Part shown: piece after piece, positions 1-9,969 of the stretch
Numbering within the stretch: the first letter of the stretch is position 1
Layout: each line of letters starts with the position of its first letter
Source of the DNA: an uncultured Desulfobulbus sp.
GTDB lineage: Bacteria; Desulfobacterota; Desulfobulbia; Desulfobulbales; Desulfobulbaceae
Direction of reading: 5' to 3'
Length of the DNA stretch: 64,000 nucleotides
Assembly (NCBI RefSeq): GCF_963664075.1
Contig: NZ_OY760916.1
Span: forward strand, 3,493,001-3,557,000
Position numbers and translations under genes: made by a program
Notes under the pieces: generated by a model
Databases searched by the model: none
Told to the model about the DNA's origin: nothing
Seen by the model: only the letters and a program-made list of their open reading frames with translations

Positions 1-1736
1 CCTGTCATTTTAGGCATGGTTATGTCGCTGAGAACCAGATCATATTTCTGAGAGTTGACTCTAAACGCTTCGATGGCATCAAGAGAACTGGCCCTGGTTT
101 CCACCCGGTACCCTAACCTTTCCAACAAATCGCGTCCGAGGTCAATCAATGCTTCTTCATCATCTACCAAGAGGATGGTTTCAATTCCCTTGGGAAGCAA
201 CTCATTTTCTCCCATTTCGATGATGGCCTCAGTTTCAGCAACAGGGAGCAATACATTAATAGTTGTTCCGATTCCCACCTCACTATGAATTTGAATGAAG
301 CCAGCATGATCCTTAACAATACCATGCACTGTTGACAACCCAAGCCCCGTTCCATCGCCTACAGCTTTCGTCGTGAAATATGGTTCGAAAATTCGATTAA
401 TTAATTCCGGCGGAATACCGGAACCGTCATCACTGACCGCAAGTTTGATATAATTACCGGGAACTACATCTGGAACGTAGTTTATGTCATGCTCCTGAAT
501 GGTCACCGCAATGAGACTGACCCCCAATGTACCACTCGAATTCTTCATGGCGTGATAGGCGTTGGTGCAAAGATTCATGACAATTTGATGTATTTGAATC
601 TCATTACCTAATACAGGAGGAAGATTAGGTGAAATTTTTTCTATAATTTCAATATTTGCGGGCAAAGTAGCTTCGATTAGCTTCAACGCTTCTCGTACAA
701 CTCGGCTTGTTTCAAGCGGCTTTTTCTCCCTAAGCCCCTGACGGCTGAACCATAAAATTTGTTTCACCAGCTCAGCCGCACGATTACCTGCTCTGGAAAT
801 TTGAGAGACATATTTTTCTAGCTTCGAACCTTCTTGGCATTGCATTCGAGTTAACTCAGCATAGCCGACGATGGCCCCCAGAATATTATTGAAATCATGA
901 GCAATTCCTCCGGCTAAAGTTCCCAATGACTCCATCTTCTGATTCTCAAACAAATGCGCTTCAATTTTAAGCCTTTCTTCTTCATCCTTTTTCCTTTCGG
1001 ATATGTCTTTGCAAAAGCAAACGCCATACAGACTTCCATTGAATTCTAAAGCTATCCCGTTAATTTCTACGGGGAATTCGGTGCCATCTTTTTTTCGATG
1101 CACGCTTTCAAAGGTTTCCAGTCGTCGAGTCCGCTTCTGCTTAGCCCAAATTTCTTGTACCTCACTTGCTGGGTCCTCTCGATCGATATCCGCTACCCTC
1201 ATCCGGCTAATTTCCTCTTTTGTATATCCTAGATAGCGGCTGGCATGTTCGTTGACAAAGGCGATCTCCCCCCCATCTTTTATAAAAAAAATACCGAGAG
1301 GAGCTTGGTCGAATATAAACTGAAATAGGCGTAAGGAATCATCAAGCTGCTTTCGTTCACTGATATCTTTAGTGATGGTCATGGAAAAGAGTTGGCCATC
1401 AATTTCAAGCAATGTTACGGTTATTTCTATCGGGAACGAGGACCCATCCTTCCGAATATGTCGACTTTCGGCAGTAATGGACTTCTCCTCGCATAATTTT
1501 TGCCACATGGCTGCCCCAATTTCCGGCTTAGCAAAAGGGGCTATGTCAAAAACTGACAGATGCAGCAGCTCCGAAAGGGAATACCCGAGTGCATCACAAG
1601 CATAACGGTTCGCATAAACTATGCGACCCTCCTGATTTGCTCGAAAGATACAAACCGATGCGTAATCCAGGCAGTACTTGGCCAATTTACATTCGTGTTC
1701 CTCATCCAACGCTAAACCGTTACTCAGGTTTCTCAT
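1..1736 (-). CDS. Hybrid sensor histidine kinase, C-terminus cut by window edge
   Basis: Two-component signalling protein. Translating the minus strand from an ATG at 1736 gives two PAS domains (about residues 15-130 and 135-255, each ending in a DISERK-type linker). A HisKA dimerisation segment with the phospho-acceptor motif GGIAHDFNNILG follows, then a HATPase domain (N box around NLCTNAYHA, G boxes DDGSGIPPE and GTGLGLSTV). A receiver domain begins ILLVDDEEALIDLG, with the likely phospho-acceptor Asp in LVLSDITMPK just before the edge. No membrane segment is visible, so it is probably a cytosolic sensor that passes phosphate from His to its own receiver. The input signal is unknown. The frame is open to base 1, so the C-terminus lies outside the window. 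Confidence 0.93.
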   Translation of the reverse strand, partial: MRNLSNGLALDEEHECKLAKYCLDYASVCIFRANQEGRIVYANRYACDALGYSLSELLHLSVFDIAPFAKPEIGAAMWQKLCEEKSITAESRHIRKDGSSFPIEITVTLLEIDGQLFSMTITKDISERKQLDDSLRLFQFIFDQAPLGIFFIKDGGEIAFVNEHASRYLGYTKEEISRMRVADIDREDPASEVQEIWAKQKRTRRLETFESVHRKKDGTEFPVEINGIALEFNGSLYGVCFCKDISERKKDEEERLKIEAHLFENQKMESLGTLAGGIAHDFNNILGAIVGYAELTRMQCQEGSKLEKYVSQISRAGNRAAELVKQILWFSRQGLREKKPLETSRVVREALKLIEATLPANIEIIEKISPNLPPVLGNEIQIHQIVMNLCTNAYHAMKNSSGTLGVSLIAVTIQEHDINYVPDVVPGNYIKLAVSDDGSGIPPELINRIFEPYFTTKAVGDGTGLGLSTVHGIVKDHAGFIQIHSEVGIGTTINVLLPVAETEAIIEMGENELLPKGIETILLVDDEEALIDLGRDLLERLGYRVETRASSLDAIEAFRVNSQKYDLVLSDITMPKMT

Positions 1737-1871
1737 GATGCCCCTATATTAGATTTTCCATTTCCCCAAATAGGAATTTTACACTAGGTGATTTTACCCA
1801 TCCTCCTCCTAGCAAAGATATTAGTCAAGTAATTTCAAAAACTAAGCATCAAGCGAAATCGAACACGTTTT

Positions 1872-2084
1872 TTACCCAATAATAATCTGTATATCCCCCC
1901 CTTCACGCTTCAGAGCTAAAGCATGTTGAATTTTACGTGAATATGGCGATCGGAGCCAGGCCCTGGTTCGTAGTGTGCTTATTACGATGCAGTCAACTTT
2001 TCGAGAAATTTTACGTGTTATTGTACCACCAAGTTCCTGAATGACCGCAACACTTTCGCAACGTGGCCCCAAGAAGAACTGCCC
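1872..2084 (-). pseudogene. BRCT-like domain remnant
   Basis: A short minus-strand reading frame (about 70 codons from the preceding stop) reads QFFLGPRCESVAVIQELGG, later DCIVIST and SPYSRKIQHALALK, and ends IQIIIG. This resembles the second half of a BRCT domain as found in NAD-dependent DNA ligases and PolIII-epsilon-like proteins (G-R-C-E, ELGG, a TDYLVVG-like strand, GRKIEKA-like helix). The first strand and the closing Trp helix are missing and no convincing start or ribosome site is present. I read it as a decayed fragment. The family call rests on motif resemblance only. Confidence 0.4.
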
Positions 2085-2135
2085 TAATAATCAATCTCCC
2101 TTTTCATTCAGATATGATCTGCAAAAAGAGGATCA

Positions 2136-3554
2136 TCAAATAGTCAACAAATGCTCGAAATTAATATCCGCACCGAGCACTCCCATCCAGGCCTCACCTC
2201 GATAGACCGGCACAGCTATGGTGAGACAGAAGGTATCGGTTGCCTCCGACCTATAGAGCTTTGAGATATATGGGCGAGCAGTTTCCCGTACCTTACGAAA
2301 CCATTCTCGACGGCTCCAGTCCTTGCCTCGTGCCGAGGTGTCGCTTGTAATGGTCTGGTTGTTACGCAACACATTGCTGGAAATTTGCCGACCGTTGGTA
2401 TCTGTGAGATAAACCAACTCCAGATAGCCAAGGGACCGAATCGCCTCCTCCAAAGCCCGATCAGTGCCGAGCCCCGGTTGGCAAATATCCGGCAACGTCC
2501 CCAAAAGCAACACCGCCTGCTCGGCCTTACGATATTGCGGCAAGATAAAGATCCCCGTTGCTTGGAGCTGTTGATCGGTCAATTGTTTGATACGGTCCGC
2601 CAACTCTGCCAGTTGGGCACTGTCTTTGCGCCCCTCCTTCCCAATGCTGGCAATGGTGCCCAGATCACCGGCGAGCTGTCCCACCGCTTGTTTTTGCGAG
2701 CTCACTGCAGCAATCACAGAGGTTAAATGGTGGTGAAACTGTCGATGTTTTTCATTAACCTGATCAAGGGAGGTGGAGGCCTTCCAATTCCCTTCTAGCC
2801 CTGTACCTACTTCCTCTTGTACCCGATCAACCGCAGTGACTGTCTGTTGTATCAATGCACTGATGTCCAGAAGTAACGCTTTGATCTCCTGGGATGCCTT
2901 GGCGGATTCCTGGGAGAGTTGACGAATCTCCTGGGCAATCACCCCGAATCCAGCACCATGTACCCCTGCTCGAGCCGCCTCAATGAATGCGTTGAGCGAT
3001 AATAAGCCGGTGTGATCGGCAATATCGGAGATGGATTCGATGATGGTGCCAATATTGCGGGACCGCTGGTCTAATTCGCCGATGGCCACGCTCAACTGAG
3101 CCACCTCCTGCTCCATGGCCTGCATCCGGTGTAGGGCCTGACCGGTCAAATGGGAAGTCTGGTCAATGGCGTCAACGATCACCGCAGATTGTTCCAATGC
3201 CTTGCCAGCACTGTCGGCCGAAGTCCCGATACCTGCCGCGAGGCTACGACAAGTCGCCTCGATCTGTTCCACTTCTTGGGCTAAGGATTCCGATGAACTG
3301 CGCAGCTTTCCAGCAATGGCCTGGGTCAAAGGTGCTACGGTGGCTGTTGCCACATTGCCTTTGGTGAGTTCGACCACAAAGAGGTGAAGTCGGCTGAAGA
3401 TGCTGTTAATCATCTCGATGAACACATTCCCCTCCCCCTCTCCTGGCAAAGTGAAGGTGCGACTCAGATCCCAACGCCCTGATAAGTCTTCTTTAATGGT
3501 AGAAAGTCGCTGTTGGCGCTTGAAAGAACTCTTCTTAGTAAACAGAAAAAACAT
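2136..3554 (-). CDS. Soluble methyl-accepting chemotaxis protein with C-terminal Cache-like domain
   Basis: A 472-residue chemoreceptor-like protein with no transmembrane helix. A long helical region carries the signalling hairpin with the conserved tip (ISDIADHTGLLSLNAFIEAA, then RAGVHGAGFGVIAQEIRQL, about residues 165-215), which would contact CheA/CheW. After about residue 330 the helical pattern gives way to a globular part with WSRREWFRKV, RPYISKLY and VPVYRGEAWMGVLGADI. These are hallmarks of a Cache/PDC sensor, which is usually extracytoplasmic and N-terminal. Here it is C-terminal and should be cytosolic. The gene lies 8 bp after the GGDEF-EAL gene on the same strand, suggesting co-transcription and a link between taxis and cyclic di-GMP. 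The ligand is unknown. Confidence 0.85.
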   Translation of the reverse strand: MFFLFTKKSSFKRQQRLSTIKEDLSGRWDLSRTFTLPGEGEGNVFIEMINSIFSRLHLFVVELTKGNVATATVAPLTQAIAGKLRSSSESLAQEVEQIEATCRSLAAGIGTSADSAGKALEQSAVIVDAIDQTSHLTGQALHRMQAMEQEVAQLSVAIGELDQRSRNIGTIIESISDIADHTGLLSLNAFIEAARAGVHGAGFGVIAQEIRQLSQESAKASQEIKALLLDISALIQQTVTAVDRVQEEVGTGLEGNWKASTSLDQVNEKHRQFHHHLTSVIAAVSSQKQAVGQLAGDLGTIASIGKEGRKDSAQLAELADRIKQLTDQQLQATGIFILPQYRKAEQAVLLLGTLPDICQPGLGTDRALEEAIRSLGYLELVYLTDTNGRQISSNVLRNNQTITSDTSARGKDWSRREWFRKVRETARPYISKLYRSEATDTFCLTIAVPVYRGEAWMGVLGADINFEHLLTI

Positions 3555-3562
3555 GAGGCTCC

Positions 3563-6037
3563 TTATCGACTGAACGAGGTAAATTTTCGAATGATATCCT
3601 GAGCTTTAGCAGTATCCACCGGCCGGGAAAACATAAAACCTTGCGCCCGATCACAGTTGAGCGTACGCAACCATTCGAGTTGCTCGCGACTTTCTACCCC
3701 CTCGGCAATGACGCCCAAGCCCAGGCTACGAGCCAGGCTGATGATTGAACGGACAATTTGATCGTTTTCCTTGATTCCATCCTCCAAGCCGCTGATAAAG
3801 GAACGGTCAATTTTAAGATGGTCAATTGGCATGCGCCGCAGATAGGCTAAGGATGAGTACCCGGTACCAAAGTCGTCGATGGCAATCTGTACCCCCAGTG
3901 CCCGCAACCGATTAAGTTCGTCGATGGCTCGATTGACATCGTGAATGAGCACCGACTCGGTCACCTCTAGCTTGAGACAATGGGGATTGAGCTGATGTTG
4001 TTCTAATACTTCGGTGACGTGCTCAACCAGGCCCGGCTTGGTGAACTGGCGGCAGGAAACATTGACACTCATGGTCAGCCCTGCTGTACCATGGATGGTT
4101 TGCTGCCAAGATTTGAGGGTCCGGCAGGCTTCGCTAATCACCCACTTTCCAAGATCCACAATCAGCCCGGTTTCTTCGGCCAGGGGGATGAACCGATCCG
4201 GCGGCACCATGCCCCGCAATGGATGATTCCAGCGCACCAGGGCTTCAAACCCCTGTAAACACTCATCAGTGACCGAAACAATCGGCTGGTAATGCAGGGT
4301 AAGCCCATCACCGGCTAACACTTCACGGAGTTCCGCCTCCAGGCTGATCGATTCGACCAATTCCTGGTGCATCCGTTTATCAAAGAGCACAATCCCCTTG
4401 CCCTGTTGCTTAGCGCGATACATTGCTATATCGGCATCGCGAAGCACCTCTTCAGCGGATGAATAATCGGTTATTTGTGGGACTATGCCTATGGATGCGC
4501 CGGGAGTGATATCGCTGCCATAAAGGGAGAGAGGTTCACAGAGAATGGAATGCATGCGACGGGCAACCTTGAGCAGTTCATTGCGGGCGGTAAACTCCTC
4601 GAGAATGATGGCAAATTCATCACCACCTAGACGAGCCACCGTATCCACGCTACGCACACAGACCGACAACCGTTTGGCTACGTGGATGAGCAGTTGATCC
4701 CCGGCCGGATGCCCCAGGCTATCGTTGATGGCCTTGAACTTGTTAAGATCAATCATCAACACCGCATAGTACAACTCCGGTCTTCGCCGGGATCGCTCCA
4801 GCGCTCGCTGCAACCGCTCCCCGAAAAGGGTGCGGTTGGGCAGGCCAGTAAGGGCATCGTGGAAGGCCTGGTGGGAGATCTGATCCTCAAACGCTTTGCG
4901 TTCGGAGATATCCTGGTAAATGTAGATAATGCCATTGATCGACTGACCGACTCGAATGGAAAAACCGATCATATCAACAGGAATGAGGGAGCCATTGCAA
5001 TGGCGGCGTTGAGTTTCGCACTGCACAGTTTCACCATTGAGAATGGCTTTGCGCAGGTTTTCGCACTCTACCATCAAGTCATCAGGGACGATGAGTGCGC
5101 GCATACCAAAACCGATGATATCCACAGCCCGATAACCGAACAGTTGTTCAAACCCGTGGTTGCAGTTGACGACATTGCGCTGGGTGTCGATGATGACAAT
5201 GGCCTGGGGGGAGTTGGCAAAAAGCTGGGAAAAATAGGCTCGCTGAATTTCCAGCTCCAGCTCGGCCTCCTTGCGGGCGGTGATATCCATCACCGTTCCC
5301 TCGTAATAACTGATATTTCCCATGTTGTCGTAGACGGCCCGGGCGTTTTCAGAGATCCAGATAATCTCTCCATTGCGCTTGCGCACCTGGGATTCAAACC
5401 CTATCACCTTGTTATCTCGGGCCAGGGTGAACACGAACTCGTCGCGCCGGTCCGGAGTCACATAGAGCTGGTGTTTAATGTCGCGAAAGTGGTTGATGAG
5501 TTTGTGCGGCGTTGCGAACCCGTAAATTCGGGCTAAAGTCGAGTTGACATCGAGATACCGTCCCTCCGGTGTAGTGAAGAAGATGCCCTCAAGGCTATTG
5601 TTGAACAAGCTGCGATAGCGTTCCAATCGCTCATGTTCGCTTTGCTTAGCCGTTTCCGACTCATTTTCACTAAAGAGGATAAATGCGCCGGGTAAGCCAT
5701 AGCTTCTTTCAGGATGGATTGTGACCTTGGTTTCCACATAACTACCATCAGCCCGGCGACAATGCACGGCCACGGATTGCCTAACTGGCCACTGCCTCCA
5801 ACAACTAGCTCCCGATGGATAAGGCTGGAGTGGGCGGAGGATAACCTCCAAATTTTCCGTACGGAGTTGATTCAAATTGCTGTAGCCAAAATCCCGCTTG
5901 AAGGCTTCATTGCACAAACAAATCCCCCCTTGATGGTCACATTGCATGGCAGCACAACGAAAATGTTCAAGGAGCTGTTGCGACTTACTTTCAGAATCTA
6001 GGAGAGTGGAGCTGACATTATTAATCATGGTTCTCAT
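3563..6037 (-). CDS. PAS-PAS-PAS-GGDEF-EAL cyclic di-GMP signalling protein
   Basis: An 824-residue predicted cytosolic protein. Three PAS-like domains fill the first 390 residues, two of them ending in DITARKEAE and DISERKAFE linkers. The GGDEF domain has RLGGDEFAII, preceded by RSVD at the normal I-site spacing, so diguanylate cyclase activity with product inhibition is possible. The EAL domain keeps its catalytic set: FEALVRWNHP, NVSCRQF, EVTESVL, DDFGTGYSSL, KIDRSFI and AEGVES. Both synthesis and breakdown of cyclic di-GMP are therefore chemically possible, and which dominates cannot be read from sequence. It is the first gene of a pair with the chemoreceptor downstream. An alternative ATG lies three codons in. 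Confidence 0.93.
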   Translation of the reverse strand: MRTMINNVSSTLLDSESKSQQLLEHFRCAAMQCDHQGGICLCNEAFKRDFGYSNLNQLRTENLEVILRPLQPYPSGASCWRQWPVRQSVAVHCRRADGSYVETKVTIHPERSYGLPGAFILFSENESETAKQSEHERLERYRSLFNNSLEGIFFTTPEGRYLDVNSTLARIYGFATPHKLINHFRDIKHQLYVTPDRRDEFVFTLARDNKVIGFESQVRKRNGEIIWISENARAVYDNMGNISYYEGTVMDITARKEAELELEIQRAYFSQLFANSPQAIVIIDTQRNVVNCNHGFEQLFGYRAVDIIGFGMRALIVPDDLMVECENLRKAILNGETVQCETQRRHCNGSLIPVDMIGFSIRVGQSINGIIYIYQDISERKAFEDQISHQAFHDALTGLPNRTLFGERLQRALERSRRRPELYYAVLMIDLNKFKAINDSLGHPAGDQLLIHVAKRLSVCVRSVDTVARLGGDEFAIILEEFTARNELLKVARRMHSILCEPLSLYGSDITPGASIGIVPQITDYSSAEEVLRDADIAMYRAKQQGKGIVLFDKRMHQELVESISLEAELREVLAGDGLTLHYQPIVSVTDECLQGFEALVRWNHPLRGMVPPDRFIPLAEETGLIVDLGKWVISEACRTLKSWQQTIHGTAGLTMSVNVSCRQFTKPGLVEHVTEVLEQHQLNPHCLKLEVTESVLIHDVNRAIDELNRLRALGVQIAIDDFGTGYSSLAYLRRMPIDHLKIDRSFISGLEDGIKENDQIVRSIISLARSLGLGVIAEGVESREQLEWLRTLNCDRAQGFMFSRPVDTAKAQDIIRKFTSFSR

Positions 6038-6387
6038 TTTTCAAAGAAAATTGGAGGAGTTGACAAATGTTGCGCACAGGACACCAAAGCAACCCCCACA
6101 CCATGATTATGGAAAAAAATGTTGAAGGTGGGATATTTTAAAGTATACGAATTGTTAAAGGCAAATCCCATTGAATGCAATCGTATCAAGGGCTTCGGTT
6201 GAATTCACGAAGTTGTGTCAAAAAAAACACCTTTCTTACAAGTTTGCAAAATAGGAAAACTGAACAAAAAATGGCACCGATCCAAACCTCGTTGGCTTAG
6301 AAACCTTAATTCAACACAAGTGCGCTTATCACTGGCTACACAGCCAACAGGAAGGACTGGAACTGAACTAGACGCAGCCCCCCCTAA
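6038..6387. other. Non-coding gap before the LysE remnant
   Basis: About 350 AT-rich bases between the start of the GGDEF-EAL gene and the 3' end of the split lysE gene. It must hold the promoter of the minus-strand signalling pair, but I see no convincing promoter, RNA gene or repeat. Confidence 0.5.
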
Positions 6388-6659
6388 TTACTGTTCTGCA
6401 ACCGCAAGCTTGGCGGCCAGCAGAGTAAACAAAGCGGCAAATGACTTCTGGAACCAAGTCGTTACTTTCATAGAATTGACCACATATTTTCGCGCTGAAT
6501 GAGCGGAAAGGCCATAGAGAATGAAAATGACGAATGTCATAGCCATGAAAATTGAACTCAGCACAAGCATCTGATAAATCGGAGCATGTACTTGTGGCGA
6601 GACAAATTGAGGCAAAAACGCCAAAAAGAATATGGATAGCTTAGGGTTTAGAATGTTGA
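6388..6659 (-). pseudogene. LysE/RhtB exporter, 3' fragment (split by IS701)
   Basis: C-terminal half of a LysE/RhtB-type amino-acid exporter. The translation INILNPKLSIFFLAFLPQFV is the conserved mid-protein motif of the family, followed by two hydrophobic helices and a normal stop. It joins in frame with the fragment at 8203-8541 if the IS701 element and one copy of TTAA are removed. The rebuilt gene would encode 204 residues, the usual family length, reading AFLINILNPK across the junction. The first residues of the open frame here (MVNCVVGL) are encoded by the insertion-sequence end, not by lysE. Confidence 0.88.
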
Positions 6660-8202
6660 TTAACCCTACAACGCAATTTACCAAAACACCGCTTGATTTA
6701 ACCCATGCCTACCTGCTATCCTGTTCGAAACTCAAACAGGAGGTAAGCTATGTTGCCAGATATTCGTCAAAACGACTACTTGTATGCTATTCCGAAATTC
6801 GAGTTGGACAGAAGTGACGTAACTGGATTGCTCGCTGAACTTAAAGGATTTCATGAACATTTTTCCGATTGTTTCCTTCGGAGTGAACTGCGAGATAACT
6901 TTTTTCGATACATGGCCGGACAATTCAGCCAACTTGAGCGTAAATCCATCGAACCCATTGCATTCGCGGTTGAAGGGGGCAAGGTCAGGGCAATGCAACG
7001 CTTCATATCCGATGCTCGCTGGGATGACGAGCGAATATTGGACAAATATCGTAGTCTAATTAATGAAGATATGGGGCACCCTGACGGCGCAATCGTTTTT
7101 GACGAAAGTGGTTTTGTGAAAAAAGGCAACGACTCTATTGGTGTTGCTCGGCAATACTGCGGCACCATCGGTAAGGTCGATAATTGTCAAGTCGGTGTTT
7201 TTGCCGCTTACACATCCCCCTATGGCTACGCTCTTGTTGATAAACGTCTTTATATACCTGAGCACTGGTTCGCGGACGAGCATTCCTTAAAACGAAAAAA
7301 ATGTGATCTTCCCGATGAAATAACGTTTAAAACCAAACCACAATTGGCGGTTGAGATGCTTGGTGAGATTACCTCCAATCAGCAACTTCCATTTCGTTAC
7401 ATTCTTGCGGATTCTGTCTACGCAACCAATCCGGAGTTTATTGAGGCGGCAGAAGCCATTACAGGCGTGACTTACCTGGGGCAAGCACCAGAAAACACGC
7501 TCTGCTGGCCGAAGAAGCCGTCGGTCATCAAAAAAGAATACAAATATAAGGGCAAGCACCAGAGCAAAAAGGTCCTGGTAGACAGCACAAAAGAGCCGAT
7601 CTCTTTCAAAACGCTCGCCTGTAGCATCAACGACTATTTTTGGTACCGAAGAAAGGTCTCTGAAGGGACCAAGGGCCCCATTGAGTATGAATTCACAAAA
7701 CGACGGATCGTCCTTGCTCGCCAGGGGCTTCCCGTTAAGACCATCTGGCTGCTTGTGCGAAGAACTTTGGAAAAAGATCCTCAATATTCGTATTTTATTT
7801 CAAATGCGCCGGTCAGTACCAAGCTGGAAAAATTTGTTTGGTTAAGCGGCCTGCGGTGGTCCATAGAGCAATGCTTTGAAGAAACCAAGACGGAACTGGG
7901 AATGGATCAATATGAGGTGAGAAAATTTCCAGGGTGGCACCACCATATTTTGACTTGCATGCTTGCTCATTATTTTCTCTGGCACCTCAAAATCAGATTG
8001 GGAAAAAAAAGCTCCAGCTATTACGCCATCGCAGCTTAGATTGCTACCTCGAGCAATCTTGCCGATGAGAACAATGAATATTGAAACAGCAATTTGGCTT
8101 ATCCAATGGATTCAGCTTCGAAATCATCGGTCCTACCTTGCTCATAGGAGGAAGAGGATAAACGAACCTGATTCTAGGCGTTAAATTGCGTTGTAGGGTT
8201 AA
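6660..8202 (+). mobile_element. IS701-family insertion sequence with inverted repeats
   Basis: The element is bounded by inverted repeats of at least 17 bp inside TTAA: left end TTAACCCTACAACGCAATTT at 6660-6679, and its reverse complement ends at 8202. Removing the element plus one TTAA restores the interrupted lysE frame, so TTAA is probably the 4-bp target duplication. TTAA fits the YTAR-type target known for IS701-family elements. One transposase gene fills the interior. The intact repeats and intact gene suggest a fairly recent insertion. Confidence 0.88.
6750..8039 (+). CDS. IS701-family DDE transposase
   Basis: A 429-residue transposase. A strong ribosome site (AGGAGG) lies just upstream of the ATG. 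The catalytic triad can be placed at the Asp of IVFDESGFVKKG, the Asp of ILADSVYA and the Glu of SIEQCFEETKTELG. VARQYCGTIGKVDNCQVGVF is typical of IS701-type enzymes. The reading frame is intact and the terminal repeats are present, so the element may still be able to move. The call is secure at family level. Confidence 0.9.
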   Translation: MLPDIRQNDYLYAIPKFELDRSDVTGLLAELKGFHEHFSDCFLRSELRDNFFRYMAGQFSQLERKSIEPIAFAVEGGKVRAMQRFISDARWDDERILDKYRSLINEDMGHPDGAIVFDESGFVKKGNDSIGVARQYCGTIGKVDNCQVGVFAAYTSPYGYALVDKRLYIPEHWFADEHSLKRKKCDLPDEITFKTKPQLAVEMLGEITSNQQLPFRYILADSVYATNPEFIEAAEAITGVTYLGQAPENTLCWPKKPSVIKKEYKYKGKHQSKKVLVDSTKEPISFKTLACSINDYFWYRRKVSEGTKGPIEYEFTKRRIVLARQGLPVKTIWLLVRRTLEKDPQYSYFISNAPVSTKLEKFVWLSGLRWSIEQCFEETKTELGMDQYEVRKFPGWHHHILTCMLAHYFLWHLKIRLGKKSSSYYAIAA

Positions 8203-8541
8203 GAAGGCCCGAACAGCGATTTGTCGCAAATTTTTGGTTGAATCTTTCGAGCTCAGCTGCAATGCCCCTGTTTCCCGCCACATGGACCAAACAAGATAGA
8301 GAAGATACGCAACACCTATATATTTGACCGTATGGAAGGCGAGCGAGCTTACATGGAAAATCGCTGACAAACCAAGAACACTTGCCAGTAAATGGGGCAC
8401 AATTCCTATTGTACAGCCAAATGCCGCCGCGATGCTGGCCCTTCTGCCCTTAAAAAGACCTGCGGAAACTGTATAGAGAACACCTGTTCCAGGCATCAAG
8501 ACCACTATCAGCGAAGTGAGTAAAAATTCGGTGCTTATCAT
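8203..8541 (-). pseudogene. LysE/RhtB exporter, 5' fragment (split by IS701)
   Basis: N-terminal 113 codons of the interrupted exporter: start at 8541, PGTGVLYTVSAGLFKGRRAS loop, then helices GCTIGIVPHLLASVLGLSA and YIGVAYLLYLVWSMW. The last host codons read VRAF, immediately followed by the TTAA duplication and the IS701 end. In the open frame the protein continues into insertion-sequence DNA as a junk tail. See the 3' fragment at 6388-6659. Confidence 0.88.
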
Positions 8542-8721
8542 TCCTGCATTCCCTAAGGAAATTCATTGAAAGAAGGGAGACTCCATCCATGGCAATGAAG
8601 GAGCAGGGCAAGCGCATCAAAATGACCTGACCATGCCCATTTAGAATCGAATTATTATTCAATTCTACCCGCATAGCTTCTATATATTACCCTTCAAAAA
8701 AACGCACCTGGGAGAAGGGTT

Positions 8722-9969
8722 ATGAAAAAACAGCGGCCAGATATTGTTTCCCATTTCGAAAATTTAATAGATCCAAGAGTCGAAGGGAAAAACAGGCATT
8801 TGCTTACCGATATTATCGCCATCGCTATTTGTGGGGTGGTATCCGGGGCTTCTGGCTAGGAACAAATTGAAATTTTCGGGCAAGCCAAGCAGGAATGGCT
8901 CGAAAAATTGCTTGAACTCCCTAATGGATTCCCAGGGCACGATACATTTCGACGAGTCATATCTCGCCTTAATACCAAGATTTTTCAAGAATGCTTTTTG
9001 AGCTGGGTGCATTCTGTGGTCGAGGTCGTTGATGGCGAAGTTATCCCTATCGACGGCAAAACCTTGAGGCGATCACATGACTCGAGTTCAGGGAAGTCGG
9101 CTATTCATATGGTCAGCGCTTGGGCAGCGAGCAATCGGCTTGTTTTGGGGCAAGTCAAAACCAATGAAAAATCAAACGAAATCACTGCTATTCCAGAACT
9201 TTTAAAATTGGTAGAGATCAAAGGCTGTATTGTGACCATTGACGCCATGGGGTGTCAAAAGAAGATAGCCGAACAGATCGTCCAGCAAGGTGGTGATTAC
9301 GTTTTGGGCTTAAAAGGCAATCAAGGCTCATTGCTAAAAGCCGTTGGAACAGTTTTCAGTCAGGCAGACGTAGAGACCTTCAACAGCGATACATTTGATT
9401 TCTTCCAAAGCGAATGCAAGGGCCATGGTCGCCACGAGATCCGCTCCCATTACACAACTGATGCTGCCGGGTTACCCATGATCGCACAGTGGAAGGGGCT
9501 TCGGACAATAGGTGTTGTTGTCTCTGAGCGGCACGAAAAAGACAAAAAAACTACTGAATGCCGCTACTATATTTCGAGCCAAGAAAACAACGCCGAACTC
9601 TTTGCCAAAGCTGTGCGAGCTCATTGGGGTATAGAAAACTCTCTTCACTATGTACTTGATGTTGCGTTTCGTGAAGATGAGTGCCGTATCCGAAAAGACG
9701 ATACTTCCGAGAATTTTGCCGTACTGAGGCATATAGCTCGTAATTTGCTACAACGAGAGAAAAACAAAATGAGTATCAAGCAAAAACAATTCAGAGCAGC
9801 TTGCGACAATCGGTTTCTTGGCAGAGTACTTGCTGGCTTAGAATTTCATGCGCTTGCCATGAATGAAGGAGTAAGTGGAATTGCCAACCCGCACGTGAGG
9901 CCAGGACTGAGATTATTTCAAATAAAGAGGCGCTTTAGGGTTCTTATGGAAACTTCCATACACAATTGA
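8722..9969 (+). pseudogene. ISAs1-family transposase with in-frame amber stop
   Basis: Transposase of the ISAs1 (H-repeat) family. The frame opens with MKKQRPDIVSHFENL at 8722, after a GAGAAGGG ribosome site, and reads 45 codons to a TAG at 8857-8859. It resumes in the same frame as EQIEIFGQAKQEWLEKLL and continues with IPIDGKTLRRS and IVTIDAMGCQKKIAEQIV. Family members normally have Trp at the stop position, so this is most simply a TGG-to-TAG change. The final 20 or so residues probably run past the true end of the element into flanking DNA, because an ISAs1-like terminal sequence lies near 9889-9910. I could not find a matching left repeat. Confidence 0.85.

Noticed and set aside
4682-5536. 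A 284-codon plus-strand frame inside the GGDEF-EAL gene
   Set aside because: Antisense shadow; the minus-strand frame carries all catalytic motifs.
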